This document shows, piece after piece, positions 7,040 to 12,741 of a stretch of 12,741 nucleotides of DNA. Under the pieces are notes generated by a model. That model did no database searches. It was not told where the DNA came from and saw only the letters and a list, made by a program, of their open reading frames with translations. The stretch covers positions 1 through 12,741 of the forward strand of contig JAGBTR010000063.1 in NCBI GenBank assembly GCA_017631215.1. Reading direction: 5' to 3'. The stretch is from Clostridia bacterium (lineage in GTDB: Bacteria; Bacillota; Clostridia; Oscillospirales; CAG-272). The position numbers and the translations under genes are program-made. The first letter of the stretch is position 1. Every line of letters begins with the position of its first letter.

Positions 7040-7073
7040 CTCCTTTCGGGTGTGTTTTTTTATACGCAGGGAC
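7040..7073 (-). promoter_or_regulatory. Leader box before degV, near-copy of the fakA leader
   Basis: On the minus strand it reads GTCCCTGCGTATAA, an A-run, CACA and then CCCGAAAGGAG, ending in the degV ribosome binding site. It is transcribed, lying about 30 nt downstream of the likely start point. Upstream, TACGCA and TGCGTA can pair around a 13-nt loop, so the box may sit at the foot of a hairpin. Confidence 0.6.
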
Positions 7074-7113
7074 GGCAGCGATGCGTAGACGCAACTCGGC
7101 CATTACTGGTATT

Positions 7114-7142
7114 ATCATACCACAAAATGGGTCTTGAGTCAA
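7114..7142 (-). promoter_or_regulatory. Promoter of the degV-fakA operon
   Basis: On the minus strand TTGACT (7142-7137) and TATGAT (7119-7114) lie 17 bp apart; each has one mismatch to consensus. It is divergent from the promoter at 7277-7305, with palindromes between the two. Confidence 0.85.
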
Positions 7143-7183
7143 TCGACAGCCGAGAAGAGTGACTATACTGTGTAAAAACCGAC

Positions 7184-7237
7184 AGTAGAGCAAAAAAAGC
7201 ACGCTCTACTTCGGAGAGAGTGGCTGAAAACGTAGAG
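7184..7237. repeat. Palindromic CTCTAC/GTAGAG cluster between divergent promoters (copy A)
   Basis: AGTAGAGC (7184-7191) and GCTCTACT (7203-7210) form a perfect 8-bp inverted repeat. CTCTAC-N5-AGAGAG (7204-7220) is a degenerate version of the 17-bp palindrome found in copy B, and a further GTAGAG lies at 7232-7237. The stretch 7202-7225, read on the minus strand, matches 18 of 24 bases with 10695-10718. It lies between the -35 boxes of the degV and XRE genes, where operators are common. A dispersed repeat is the alternative. Confidence 0.6.
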
Positions 7238-7276
7238 AAATACCCTCTTGAGGCGTAAAAAATATTGGAATCCCTC

Positions 7277-7305
7277 TTGCATTTGCTTTTTATTTGTGAT
7301 ATAAT
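7277..7305 (+). promoter_or_regulatory. Promoter of the XRE regulator gene
   Basis: TTGCAT (7277-7282) and perfect TATAAT (7300-7305) lie 17 bp apart. Transcription would begin near 7312, giving a leader of about 135 nt before the ATG. Confidence 0.85.
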
Positions 7306-7311
7306 AAAGAA

Positions 7312-7445
7312 GACTTCTGAGGAGAAACGGGCGGTAGAGCCCGCAATCTTGATATCTCCTTGCAGGAGAGTCGCTTTTTTGAGCCAAAAAACGGTTTTTT
7401 GGGACGATGAGCGTTCTCGAACGACGTTGAAACGGAGGTTGTCGG
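7312..7445 (+). promoter_or_regulatory. Structured leader of the XRE gene, possible attenuator
   Basis: Hairpins in order: CGGGC/GCCCG (7328-7332 and 7339-7343); TCTCCT/AGGAGA (7355-7360 and 7364-7369) followed after 5 nt by six T (7375-7380); and CCAAAAAA/TTTTTTGG (7384-7391 and 7395-7402). An upstream AGGAGA (7320-7325) can pair with the same TCTCCT, helped by GACT (7312-7315) with AGTC (7369-7372), enclosing the first hairpin. The two folds exclude each other, as in attenuators. The first hairpin also carries CGGTAGAG (7332-7339), identical to the half-site of copy B. I do not recognise a known riboswitch class. Confidence 0.45.
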
Positions 7446-8081
7446 ATGGAAGAGTTGAAAAAGATCATCGCGCAGAACATCATTGAGCTGCGCCGCACCA
7501 ATAATATGACCCAGCTTGAGCTGGCCGAAAAGCTGAATTATACAGACAAGGCAGTCTCCAAGTGGGAGCGCGGGGAGTCGTTGCCCGACATCTCGGTGCT
7601 TAAGGCGATTGCCGATATGTTCGGCGTTAAGATTGATTATCTGGTTACGACCGATCACATCGAGCCCGTCGCCGAGGTGCTGATGACGGAAGATGCCGAG
7701 GAGGAGGCTGAAAAGTCACACCGTCGGACGGCTGTCAACCGCCGCGTAGTCCCGGGCATCAGCATTCTGCTCGGTTGGTTTGTCGCCACCTTTTGCTTTG
7801 TGGTCGCTCAGCTTGCGTCGGAGGCGTCGCAGCAGTGGCTGTCCTTCATTTTCGCCGTTCCCGTTACCTTTGTCGTCTGGCTGATCTTTAATTCGATCTG
7901 GTTCCGCGGTAAGCACAACTTTTTGATCATCTCCTTGCTGGTCTGGTCGCTCCTGGCGGCCATCCATATCAGCTGCGTCGCGTTTGGCGTGGCACCTGGC
8001 ATTTGGCTGATCTATTTCCTCGGCATTCCCGGTCAGGCAATCATCTTCACCTGGTCGCATATGATGCATCGCAAGCGTTAA
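7446..8081 (+). CDS. XRE-family HTH regulator with C-terminal membrane domain
   Basis: 211 residues; GGAGG lies 7 bases before the ATG. Residues 7-65 are a Cro/C1-type helix-turn-helix with the common pattern MTQLELAEKLNYTDKAVSKW followed by ERGESLPDI. A charged linker (about 71-100, rich in Glu then Arg) leads to four hydrophobic segments (about 102-122, 131-152, 158-178, 182-203) and a basic tail, HMMHRKR. The protein should sit in the membrane with its DNA-binding domain in the cytoplasm. The XRE-plus-membrane layout is common in Clostridia, mostly with unknown signals. It is expressed alone, between a structured leader and a strong terminator. A palindrome cluster just upstream and a matching half-site in its leader fit autoregulation, which is an inference. 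Confidence 0.92.
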   Translation: MEELKKIIAQNIIELRRTNNMTQLELAEKLNYTDKAVSKWERGESLPDISVLKAIADMFGVKIDYLVTTDHIEPVAEVLMTEDAEEEAEKSHRRTAVNRRVVPGISILLGWFVATFCFVVAQLASEASQQWLSFIFAVPVTFVVWLIFNSIWFRGKHNFLIISLLVWSLLAAIHISCVAFGVAPGIWLIYFLGIPGQAIIFTWSHMMHRKR

Positions 8082-8099
8082 GCGGTGCGTAAAAGCATT

Positions 8100-8144
8100 G
8101 GCGCACGGTACCCCATTGTAAGGGCTCCGTGCGCCTTTTCTTAT
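8100..8144 (+). terminator. Rho-independent terminator of the XRE gene
   Basis: GGCGCACGG (8100-8108) pairs perfectly with CCGTGCGCC (8127-8135) around an 18-nt loop that itself contains CCC/GGG pairing. TTTTCTTATTTT follows on the plus strand. It lies between convergent genes; on the minus strand the T-run is weaker (CTTTTAC), so it may end that operon less well. Confidence 0.88.
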
Positions 8145-8145
8145 T

Positions 8146-8733
8146 TTATGGTGCGGTGGAGGCGTTGGCTTTTTTGATGCTTCGCAGATAGAGATTGCGG
8201 AGCGGTGCGGTGTTGAAACGCAAAATGATGACGGGAAGCAGGCTCAGTACCAGATTAACGAGTGCAATGGGAAGCCCGATGGCAAGCTCAGAGCACCACG
8301 GCAGGAGCAGAATGAGAAATCCCAACGCGGCGTTGGCCAGATGGATGGCAACACCGTAGTTGGACTCGAGCAGAAAGCGCGCCAGATAGCCCGCATCGCT
8401 CGGCGAAGAAAACTCGCTCTTGTGGAAATTGGTGAAGCCGCCAAGCTCGGGAATGAGATCCTTCCACTCGTTGACGCGCATCCTGCGGTAAAGTGCGCGC
8501 TCGCGCTTGCTCACCGAAAACGGCGATGCACTCGGTGCAAACATACGCTCGGGGAGCAGTCGTCGGATCAAAAAGGCTTGGATGCCATCCCACGCAATGA
8601 CCGAGACAGTGCCGAGCACCGTGGAGATCGCGACCCAAATATAACCGCCGTCCGCAAAGGCGGGCAGGGCGTAAAGGACGTTAAGGAGGGCGATGAGAAG
8701 CATCGACCCGACGATGATGAACAGATAGAGCAT
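8146..8733 (-). CDS. Membrane protein resembling CrtO-type glycolipid acyltransferases
   Basis: 195 residues with four hydrophobic stretches (about 2-22, 31-55, 128-146, 149-172) and a hydrophilic central part. Features there recall, from memory, the staphylococcal CrtO (glycosyl-diaponeurosporenoate acyltransferase) family: PFSVSKRERALYRRMRV, then a Trp-Lys (NEWKDLIP, 90-91); an E-x7-H pair (Glu123, His131) at the start of a helix; and LPVIILRFN near the end. CrtO attaches a fatty acyl chain to a membrane glycolipid. The gene starts 4 bases after the stop of the PlsC-like gene, with AAGGAG inside that gene's last codons, so the two are translationally coupled. With a GT8 glycosyltransferase at the operon head, lipid or glycan acylation is a reasonable guess. 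The CDS is certain; the family call is moderate. Confidence 0.6.
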   Translation of the reverse strand: MLYLFIIVGSMLLIALLNVLYALPAFADGGYIWVAISTVLGTVSVIAWDGIQAFLIRRLLPERMFAPSASPFSVSKRERALYRRMRVNEWKDLIPELGGFTNFHKSEFSSPSDAGYLARFLLESNYGVAIHLANAALGFLILLLPWCSELAIGLPIALVNLVLSLLPVIILRFNTAPLRNLYLRSIKKANASTAP

Positions 8734-8737
8734 AGGC

Positions 8738-9586
8738 TCATTCTCCTTCGTTTTGTTCTGTGGTGTAGGTCAGAGGAATGCCGTAGAAGTCTTCGTAAGT
8801 CTGTTTCCAGACCGCATAGTTGTATTCGCACATACGCTCGGCGTTCTGCCGCGCGGTGAGCGACGGATCGGGCTCGATCGCGGGAAGAATGTGAACGGTG
8901 TAGGCTTGAATGGGGAAGCCGTCTGCGCCCGTGACGTCGGTGTCCTGCATCGTCAGGAAGAAGGGCAGGACGGGCGCGCCTGCAGCGGCGGCAAAATGGA
9001 AGGCACCCGGCTTCAGCGGACGGGGCTTGCGGTAGTTCCACCACATACCCTGCTCGGGGTAGATGAGGATCTTTTCACCGCGGTCGAGCAGCACGGGAAT
9101 GGCTTCGCGGAGCTCGCGGAAGACCTTGTGATCCGCCGCCAGGGGAAGTGTGTTGCAATGTCGGAAGAAAAAGCCGTAAAGACCGGGAAACGAGGTGTAG
9201 TTGCCCTCGCGAATGATCTTGTACAGACGGCGGCGACCAAGCTGCTTTTCAATCACCTTGAAGACGGCGTAGTTGTCGTAGGGATTGAAGTGATTGGCTG
9301 TGATGATGACGCCGCGATCGGCAACCGCCATATAATTTTCAAGACCTCTGACCTCGCGGATGACCAGCTCACCGCGCTTGATGCAACCGTCGAAATGACG
9401 CTTTGCGACGGCGTTGGCAAATTCGGAGGCGACGCGCGTCCACCATTTTTTGCCCGTGTAATCGACCTCACCGGGACGAAGCGGTCGGGTGGGAGGATCG
9501 TTCTCGACGTCGCGGTCAAAATATCCGAGGCGCTCGTATTCCTCGATGCGGCGCAGAACCTCGAGTCTGTCTTGTGCTTGTTCCAA
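8738..9586 (-). CDS. PlsC-like 1-acylglycerol-3-phosphate acyltransferase family protein
   Basis: 282 residues. The start is TTG at 9586, chosen because AAGGAGG lies exactly 7 bases upstream; no ATG is suitably placed. The acyltransferase signature is NHFNPYD (98-104), an HX4D motif with His99 and Asp104, followed by LYKIIREGNY (121-130), then IYPEQGMWWNY (175-185) in place of the usual FPEGxR block, and GAPVLPFFL (203-211). Such proteins move an acyl chain from acyl-ACP or acyl-CoA to a hydroxyl, typically lysophosphatidate. No clear membrane helix is present, so it is probably peripheral. It lies 23 bases after the GT8 gene and 4 before the CrtO-like gene. Because of this company and the altered second block, the acceptor may be a glycolipid rather than lysophosphatidate. 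Confidence 0.85.
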   Translation of the reverse strand: MEQAQDRLEVLRRIEEYERLGYFDRDVENDPPTRPLRPGEVDYTGKKWWTRVASEFANAVAKRHFDGCIKRGELVIREVRGLENYMAVADRGVIITANHFNPYDNYAVFKVIEKQLGRRRLYKIIREGNYTSFPGLYGFFFRHCNTLPLAADHKVFRELREAIPVLLDRGEKILIYPEQGMWWNYRKPRPLKPGAFHFAAAAGAPVLPFFLTMQDTDVTGADGFPIQAYTVHILPAIEPDPSLTARQNAERMCEYNYAVWKQTYEDFYGIPLTYTTEQNEGE

Positions 9587-9609
9587 AATGTTGCCTCCTT
9601 ACGGCTGTT

Positions 9610-10530
9610 TTATATAAGAATGCCTTGTCTTGCCTTGGCGGTGTCCTCAAGTGCCAGCGCGACGAGGGCGTCATACTGTGCCTGATCGTTGTCCTTCATC
9701 GCTTGCGTGTAGCTCTCGCGCATACGGTAGAGCATATCGGCGTAGGGCGTCATCTCGGCGTAGTGCCAGAATTCGTCCTCGAAGCGAACGCCCTTGTAGT
9801 GCCACGGCTTCCAGTTGATCTTGTAGTGGACGATGTTGAGGGGCGAGGTGAGCGGCACCTGCTCCCAGGCGGTTTTGTTCCAGCCCGAATCGAGCATATA
9901 GTAGTCGCCGCGGCAGAGCACGTTGAGATAATCCTGATCCTGCGTGACGCGGAAGGTGCGGCGGCCAAGGATGTCCACAAACTGCTCCTCAAGCGCGACG
10001 CGGCGCATCTTTTCAAGGTTCATTACCATAATGCCCGCGCTGAAATATTCGTCGCGCGGCACGTCCAGCACCGCCTCGACGTAGGTTCCGAAGACGTCGA
10101 CCTCAAGCATAACCTCTTCGGGGGCGGCGGCGAGAATGCGGTCGCCCATCGGGGTGTGGAACAGCTCTGCGATGTCCCCCGTAACGACGATGTCACAATC
10201 GAGATACAGCCCCTTGTCATACTGCGGAAAGAGGGCAGGGATGAAGAAGCGGTAGTAGGTCGTTTTTGTGTAATAGTCGCGCAGATGGAGCATATCGCCC
10301 AGTGCGTCGAGCTTTTCGGTGACCTTGACGATGTCGACCGAGACGTTTTTCTGTGCCATTGCGCAAAGAGTGGCGGCGTTTTCATCGCTGATGCGATCGA
10401 CCAGAATATAGATGCGATATTGATGATCGGGGGATGCGTTGTTGATGAGCGAGCGCATCGCCACACCGAGGAAGGGGGCGTAGTTGTCGTCGACGGCGAA
10501 AAAAATGGGAATGATGTTTGAAGTGTTCAT
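9610..10530 (-). CDS. Family 8 glycosyltransferase
   Basis: 306 residues from ATG at 10530, chosen because the conserved strand IPIFFAVDDNYAPFLGVAM follows at once; an earlier TTG at 10560 would add 10 residues. The start is preceded by AGGAAAGG. GT8 landmarks: FAVDDNY (11-17), DYYTKTTYYRFFIPALF (85-101), the metal-binding DxD in YLDCDIVV (109-116; Asp111, Asp113), FSAGIMVMNLEKMR (163-176), QDQDYLN (197-203) and HYKINWKPW (235-243) with the third metal ligand His235. These retaining enzymes move glucose or galactose from UDP-sugar to lipopolysaccharide-like, teichoic or protein acceptors. It heads an operon with two acyltransferase-like genes, suggesting a glycolipid or acylated surface glycan; the acceptor cannot be told. 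Confidence 0.9.
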   Translation of the reverse strand: MNTSNIIPIFFAVDDNYAPFLGVAMRSLINNASPDHQYRIYILVDRISDENAATLCAMAQKNVSVDIVKVTEKLDALGDMLHLRDYYTKTTYYRFFIPALFPQYDKGLYLDCDIVVTGDIAELFHTPMGDRILAAAPEEVMLEVDVFGTYVEAVLDVPRDEYFSAGIMVMNLEKMRRVALEEQFVDILGRRTFRVTQDQDYLNVLCRGDYYMLDSGWNKTAWEQVPLTSPLNIVHYKINWKPWHYKGVRFEDEFWHYAEMTPYADMLYRMRESYTQAMKDNDQAQYDALVALALEDTAKARQGILI

Positions 10531-10607
10531 CGGTGATTCAGCCTTTCCTGCACTTGGCAACGGGTGGTTGGCGCGCCGCGATCACGGCGGCACCTCGGAT
10601 TGGCTAT

Positions 10608-10636
10608 ATTATAGACCGTATGGGCGGTAGGGTCAA
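10608..10636 (-). promoter_or_regulatory. Promoter of the GT8-PlsC-CrtO-like operon
   Basis: On the minus strand TTGACC (10636-10631) and perfect TATAAT (10613-10608) lie 17 bp apart. The spacer (10626-10633 on plus) contains CGGTAGGG, one base off the CGGTAGAG half-site. The leader is about 72 nt and G+C-rich. Confidence 0.85.
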
Positions 10637-10678
10637 GAAACTGCTCTGTCACGAGCGTCTACCGATACGCATTACCCT

Positions 10679-10718
10679 CTCTACGAAGGGAAAAAGCCAC
10701 TCTACCGACGGTAGAGCG
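10679..10718. repeat. Palindromic CTCTAC/GTAGAG site between divergent promoters (copy B)
   Basis: CTCTACCG-A-CGGTAGAG (10700-10716) is a perfect 17-bp palindrome with 8-bp arms. An extra CTCTAC at 10679-10684 lies 21 bp to the left, two helical turns and the same face. Next to it, ATCGAAA (10719-10725) and TTTCGAT (10733-10739) form another inverted repeat. The cluster lies between the GT8 promoter and the promoter at 10742, the arrangement of copy A. Confidence 0.65.
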
Positions 10719-10741
10719 ATCGAAAACAGCGCTTTCGATGC

Positions 10742-10770
10742 TTGACTTTTCAATTCTTTATTGATATAAT
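10742..10770 (+). promoter_or_regulatory. Promoter of the glycoside-hydrolase-like gene
   Basis: TTGACT (10742-10747) and perfect TATAAT (10765-10770) lie 17 bp apart, about 33 nt before the ATG if transcription starts near 10777. The ATCGAAA/TTTCGAT inverted repeat ends 3 bases before the -35. Confidence 0.88.
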
Positions 10771-10809
10771 GGCAATGATAGAGCAAGACCCGATAGGAGG
10801 AAGTCGTCT

Positions 10810-12729
10810 ATGTATCGCTTGTACGTTCCGCTCAATTTCAATACGCTTGATGAGAAGACACTGCCGCAGTATCTTGCCGCTGTGCGGCAATGCGACGCCA
10901 CGCGCGTCTTCCTTTGCGGCTTGGACTATGTGTTTGAGGACAACAGCTTGCTCTACACCGACCCTGCGCGCGTGGAGCGCATCATCCGCTATTTTAAGGA
11001 CAGCGGACTTGAGGTCGGCGTCTGGTTCAGTCCGCTGGGACATGGCAGCCCCCTCTCCCACGATCAGGGCAGCACGGGCGATGCGGCTTATACCTCCATC
11101 GAGGGCATCGCAGGTGAGTACGGCAGCCACGGCAACTGTCCGCGTGACGAGCGCCTTGCCGCTCGCCTTCGTGATGCGGTCGGGCGCATCGCCGCCATGC
11201 ATCCCGATATCATTATGCTGGACGACGATCTCCGTATCCAAGGTCGCCGCCGTTGCTACCGTCTGGGGTGCTTCTGTCCGCAGCATCTAAAGGAATTTTA
11301 CGAGCGTCTTGGCGAGGAGATACCGCGTGACCGTATCGAGGCGCTGATGTTTACGGGCGGAAGCAACCGTTACCGCTCGACCTATCTTCGTCTGATGGGC
11401 GATACGCTGCTGGATCTTGCGCGTATGCTGCGGAAGGCGGTGGACGAGGTCGATCCGACCGTTCGCCTTGGGGCCTGCGCCGCTCCCGAATCGTGGGATC
11501 TCGGGACCGACCCGATCGAGCTTGCCCGCGCCTTTGCGGGTGATACCAAGCCCTTTTTCCGTACCATCGGTGCGCCCTATTGGAACATCAACGTCATATC
11601 TGTCATCGAGAGTACGCGTATGCAATTCGCGTGGAGCCGCGGCGAAGATATCGAGGTGTTCGCGGAGGGCGATACCTATCCCCGTCCGCGCTACAACGTG
11701 CCCTCCAAGCCGCTGGAGCTGTTCGACCTTGCGCTGGCCGCAAACGGCGACGGGACGGGCATCCTCGGCTATATGTTCGACTATACCTATCCCATCGACT
11801 ACGAGACGGGCTACGCCGCTCGCTATATCCGCAACGCACCGCTACGGCGCGAGGTGATGGCGCTGTTCCAGGGGAAGAGCCCCGTCGGCGTGCGCGTCTT
11901 CAACGTGATGCATAAAGTGGAGGATATGGTGCTGCCCGAGCGGCACGATGCGCGCAACGTTGACCGCCTGCTCAGCTCGACCTTCTGCCCGTCCAATCAG
12001 CTGCTTTCCGCCAATGCCATTCCGACGACGTTTGAGCAGGATGCGCGCTACCCCGTGCTGGTCGCAGGTGAAAACGCCAACGTCATCCCTCTCGATGCGC
12101 TGAGGCAAGGCGCGATCCTTGACGCCACGGCGGCCGAAATACTGATGACGCGCCGCGGTATCGACACGGGGTTTGTCAGTATGCAGGAGGGCGGGATCGC
12201 AAGCGAGCATTTCATCGGTGAGGACGCTACCGTGTACGGCATAGGCGACGGCTGTCTGCGGCGTATGCAATGCAACGAACGGGCACGCGTGTTGAGCGAA
12301 TTTTTGCCCGATCGCTCGGCGTCGGTCTACAGCTATGAAAACGCGGACGGTATGCGCTTTTTGGTGATCGGGTGCGACTTGTTCCGACTTTCCGCCGACT
12401 TTTCTTCTTGTCGAGGCAATACCAACTTTTTCAACAGCTATTATCGCCAGCGGCAGATGATCGAGGCGATCGAGTGGCTCGGTGGCAGACGTCTGCCGGC
12501 GACCTGCGTGAAAAATCCCAATCTGTATATGCTTGCATCGTCGGATGGCGATGCGATGTCGGTGTTGATGCTCAACGTTCATCTTGATGACGTGCTCACA
12601 CCCACCCTCAAGCTCGACCGCGCCTATTCCGATATTCGCTTTGTCGGCTGCACGGGACGCTTGGAGGGAGATACGGTCTATCTCTCTGATATTGGTCCGT
12701 ACGGTGTCGCCGCCGTTGAGGTGAGATAA
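10810..12729 (+). CDS. Putative glycoside hydrolase-like TIM-barrel protein
   Basis: 639 residues; AGGAGG (10795-10800) lies 9 bases before the ATG. The N-terminal half reads as a (beta/alpha)8 barrel: VFLCGLDYVFE (33-43), LEVGVWFSPLG (67-77), PDIIMLDDDLR (132-142), CFCPQHLKEF (154-163), VRLGACAAPESWD (218-230) and IEVFAEGDTYPRPRY (281-295). Asp138-140 and Glu286 sit at strand ends where catalytic acids of clan A enzymes (GH42 and related) are found. The second half (from about 345) resembles a Rossmann-like beta-galactosidase trimerisation domain followed by a beta domain (from about 505). I recall the family as hypothetical glycoside hydrolases of Clostridia without a known substrate. There is no signal peptide or membrane helix, so it is cytoplasmic. 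It is divergent from the GT8 operon and shares the palindromic regulatory region. Bases 12730-12741 hold nothing recognisable. Confidence 0.8.
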   Translation: MYRLYVPLNFNTLDEKTLPQYLAAVRQCDATRVFLCGLDYVFEDNSLLYTDPARVERIIRYFKDSGLEVGVWFSPLGHGSPLSHDQGSTGDAAYTSIEGIAGEYGSHGNCPRDERLAARLRDAVGRIAAMHPDIIMLDDDLRIQGRRRCYRLGCFCPQHLKEFYERLGEEIPRDRIEALMFTGGSNRYRSTYLRLMGDTLLDLARMLRKAVDEVDPTVRLGACAAPESWDLGTDPIELARAFAGDTKPFFRTIGAPYWNINVISVIESTRMQFAWSRGEDIEVFAEGDTYPRPRYNVPSKPLELFDLALAANGDGTGILGYMFDYTYPIDYETGYAARYIRNAPLRREVMALFQGKSPVGVRVFNVMHKVEDMVLPERHDARNVDRLLSSTFCPSNQLLSANAIPTTFEQDARYPVLVAGENANVIPLDALRQGAILDATAAEILMTRRGIDTGFVSMQEGGIASEHFIGEDATVYGIGDGCLRRMQCNERARVLSEFLPDRSASVYSYENADGMRFLVIGCDLFRLSADFSSCRGNTNFFNSYYRQRQMIEAIEWLGGRRLPATCVKNPNLYMLASSDGDAMSVLMLNVHLDDVLTPTLKLDRAYSDIRFVGCTGRLEGDTVYLSDIGPYGVAAVEVR

Positions 12730-12741
12730 AGCAAGTGTGCC

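Noticed and set aside
7265..7486. Possible leader peptide in the XRE leader (73 codons)
   Set aside because: Its start lies upstream of the promoter and its end overlaps the XRE gene out of frame; no ribosome binding site.
9403..10521. Plus-strand open frame (372 codons) opposite the GT8 and PlsC-like genes
   Set aside because: It covers two real genes on the other strand and the gap between them, and has no recognisable motif or start signal.
10656..10740. Short CRISPR-like array from repeated CTCTAC units
   Set aside because: Units are only 6-8 bases, in both orientations and irregularly spaced; there are no cas genes. They fit operator half-sites better.

Overview
The window looks like a chromosomal segment of a Gram-positive anaerobe of the Bacillota, most likely an uncultured gut-type member of the class Clostridia. 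The signs are Clostridia-type LeuS and S21 sequences, a DegV/FakA fatty-acid kinase pair, strong AGGAG-type ribosome binding sites, an aldo/keto reductase carrying iron-sulfur cysteines, and intracellular glycoside hydrolases. Coding DNA is G+C-rich, while the short intergenic regions are A+T-rich and carry near-consensus sigma-A promoters, nearly all with a 17-bp spacer. I see no mobile element, phage gene, CRISPR array, tRNA or rRNA.

Layout, left to right. (1) Positions 1-806, plus strand: the last codons of leuS, then rpsU (S21, only 58 codons) and a 77-aa two-helix membrane protein. The last two have their own perfect promoters, and those promoters share 20 of 24 bases upstream of and through the -35. 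(2) Positions 858-4371, minus strand: an esterase, an aldo/keto reductase and a GH31 glycosidase under one promoter, a probable cytoplasmic carbohydrate-processing operon. The reductase appears to start at ACG. (3) Positions 4383-7142, minus strand: degV (fakB-like) followed by a fakA-type kinase gene, which together make acyl-phosphate from free fatty acids. Each has nearly the same leader just before its start. (4) Positions 7277-8135, plus strand: a membrane-anchored XRE regulator with a structured leader of about 135 nt. (5) Positions 8146-10636, minus strand: GT8 glycosyltransferase, PlsC-like acyltransferase and a CrtO-like membrane protein, tightly spaced and plausibly making an acylated glycolipid. 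(6) Positions 10742-12729, plus strand: a large cytoplasmic glycoside-hydrolase-like protein.

The most interesting signal is not a gene. Both divergent intergenic regions (about 7143-7276 and 10637-10741) carry palindromes built from CTCTAC/GTAGAG half-sites, placed between two back-to-back promoters. They flank the fatty-acid kinase operon, the XRE regulator gene, the glycolipid-like operon and the last glycosidase gene. The regulator leader carries another exact half-site. A simple hypothesis is that the membrane XRE protein, or another factor, reads these sites and ties fatty-acid salvage to envelope glycolipid synthesis. The alternative is a dispersed palindromic repeat; a genome-wide motif search would separate the two.
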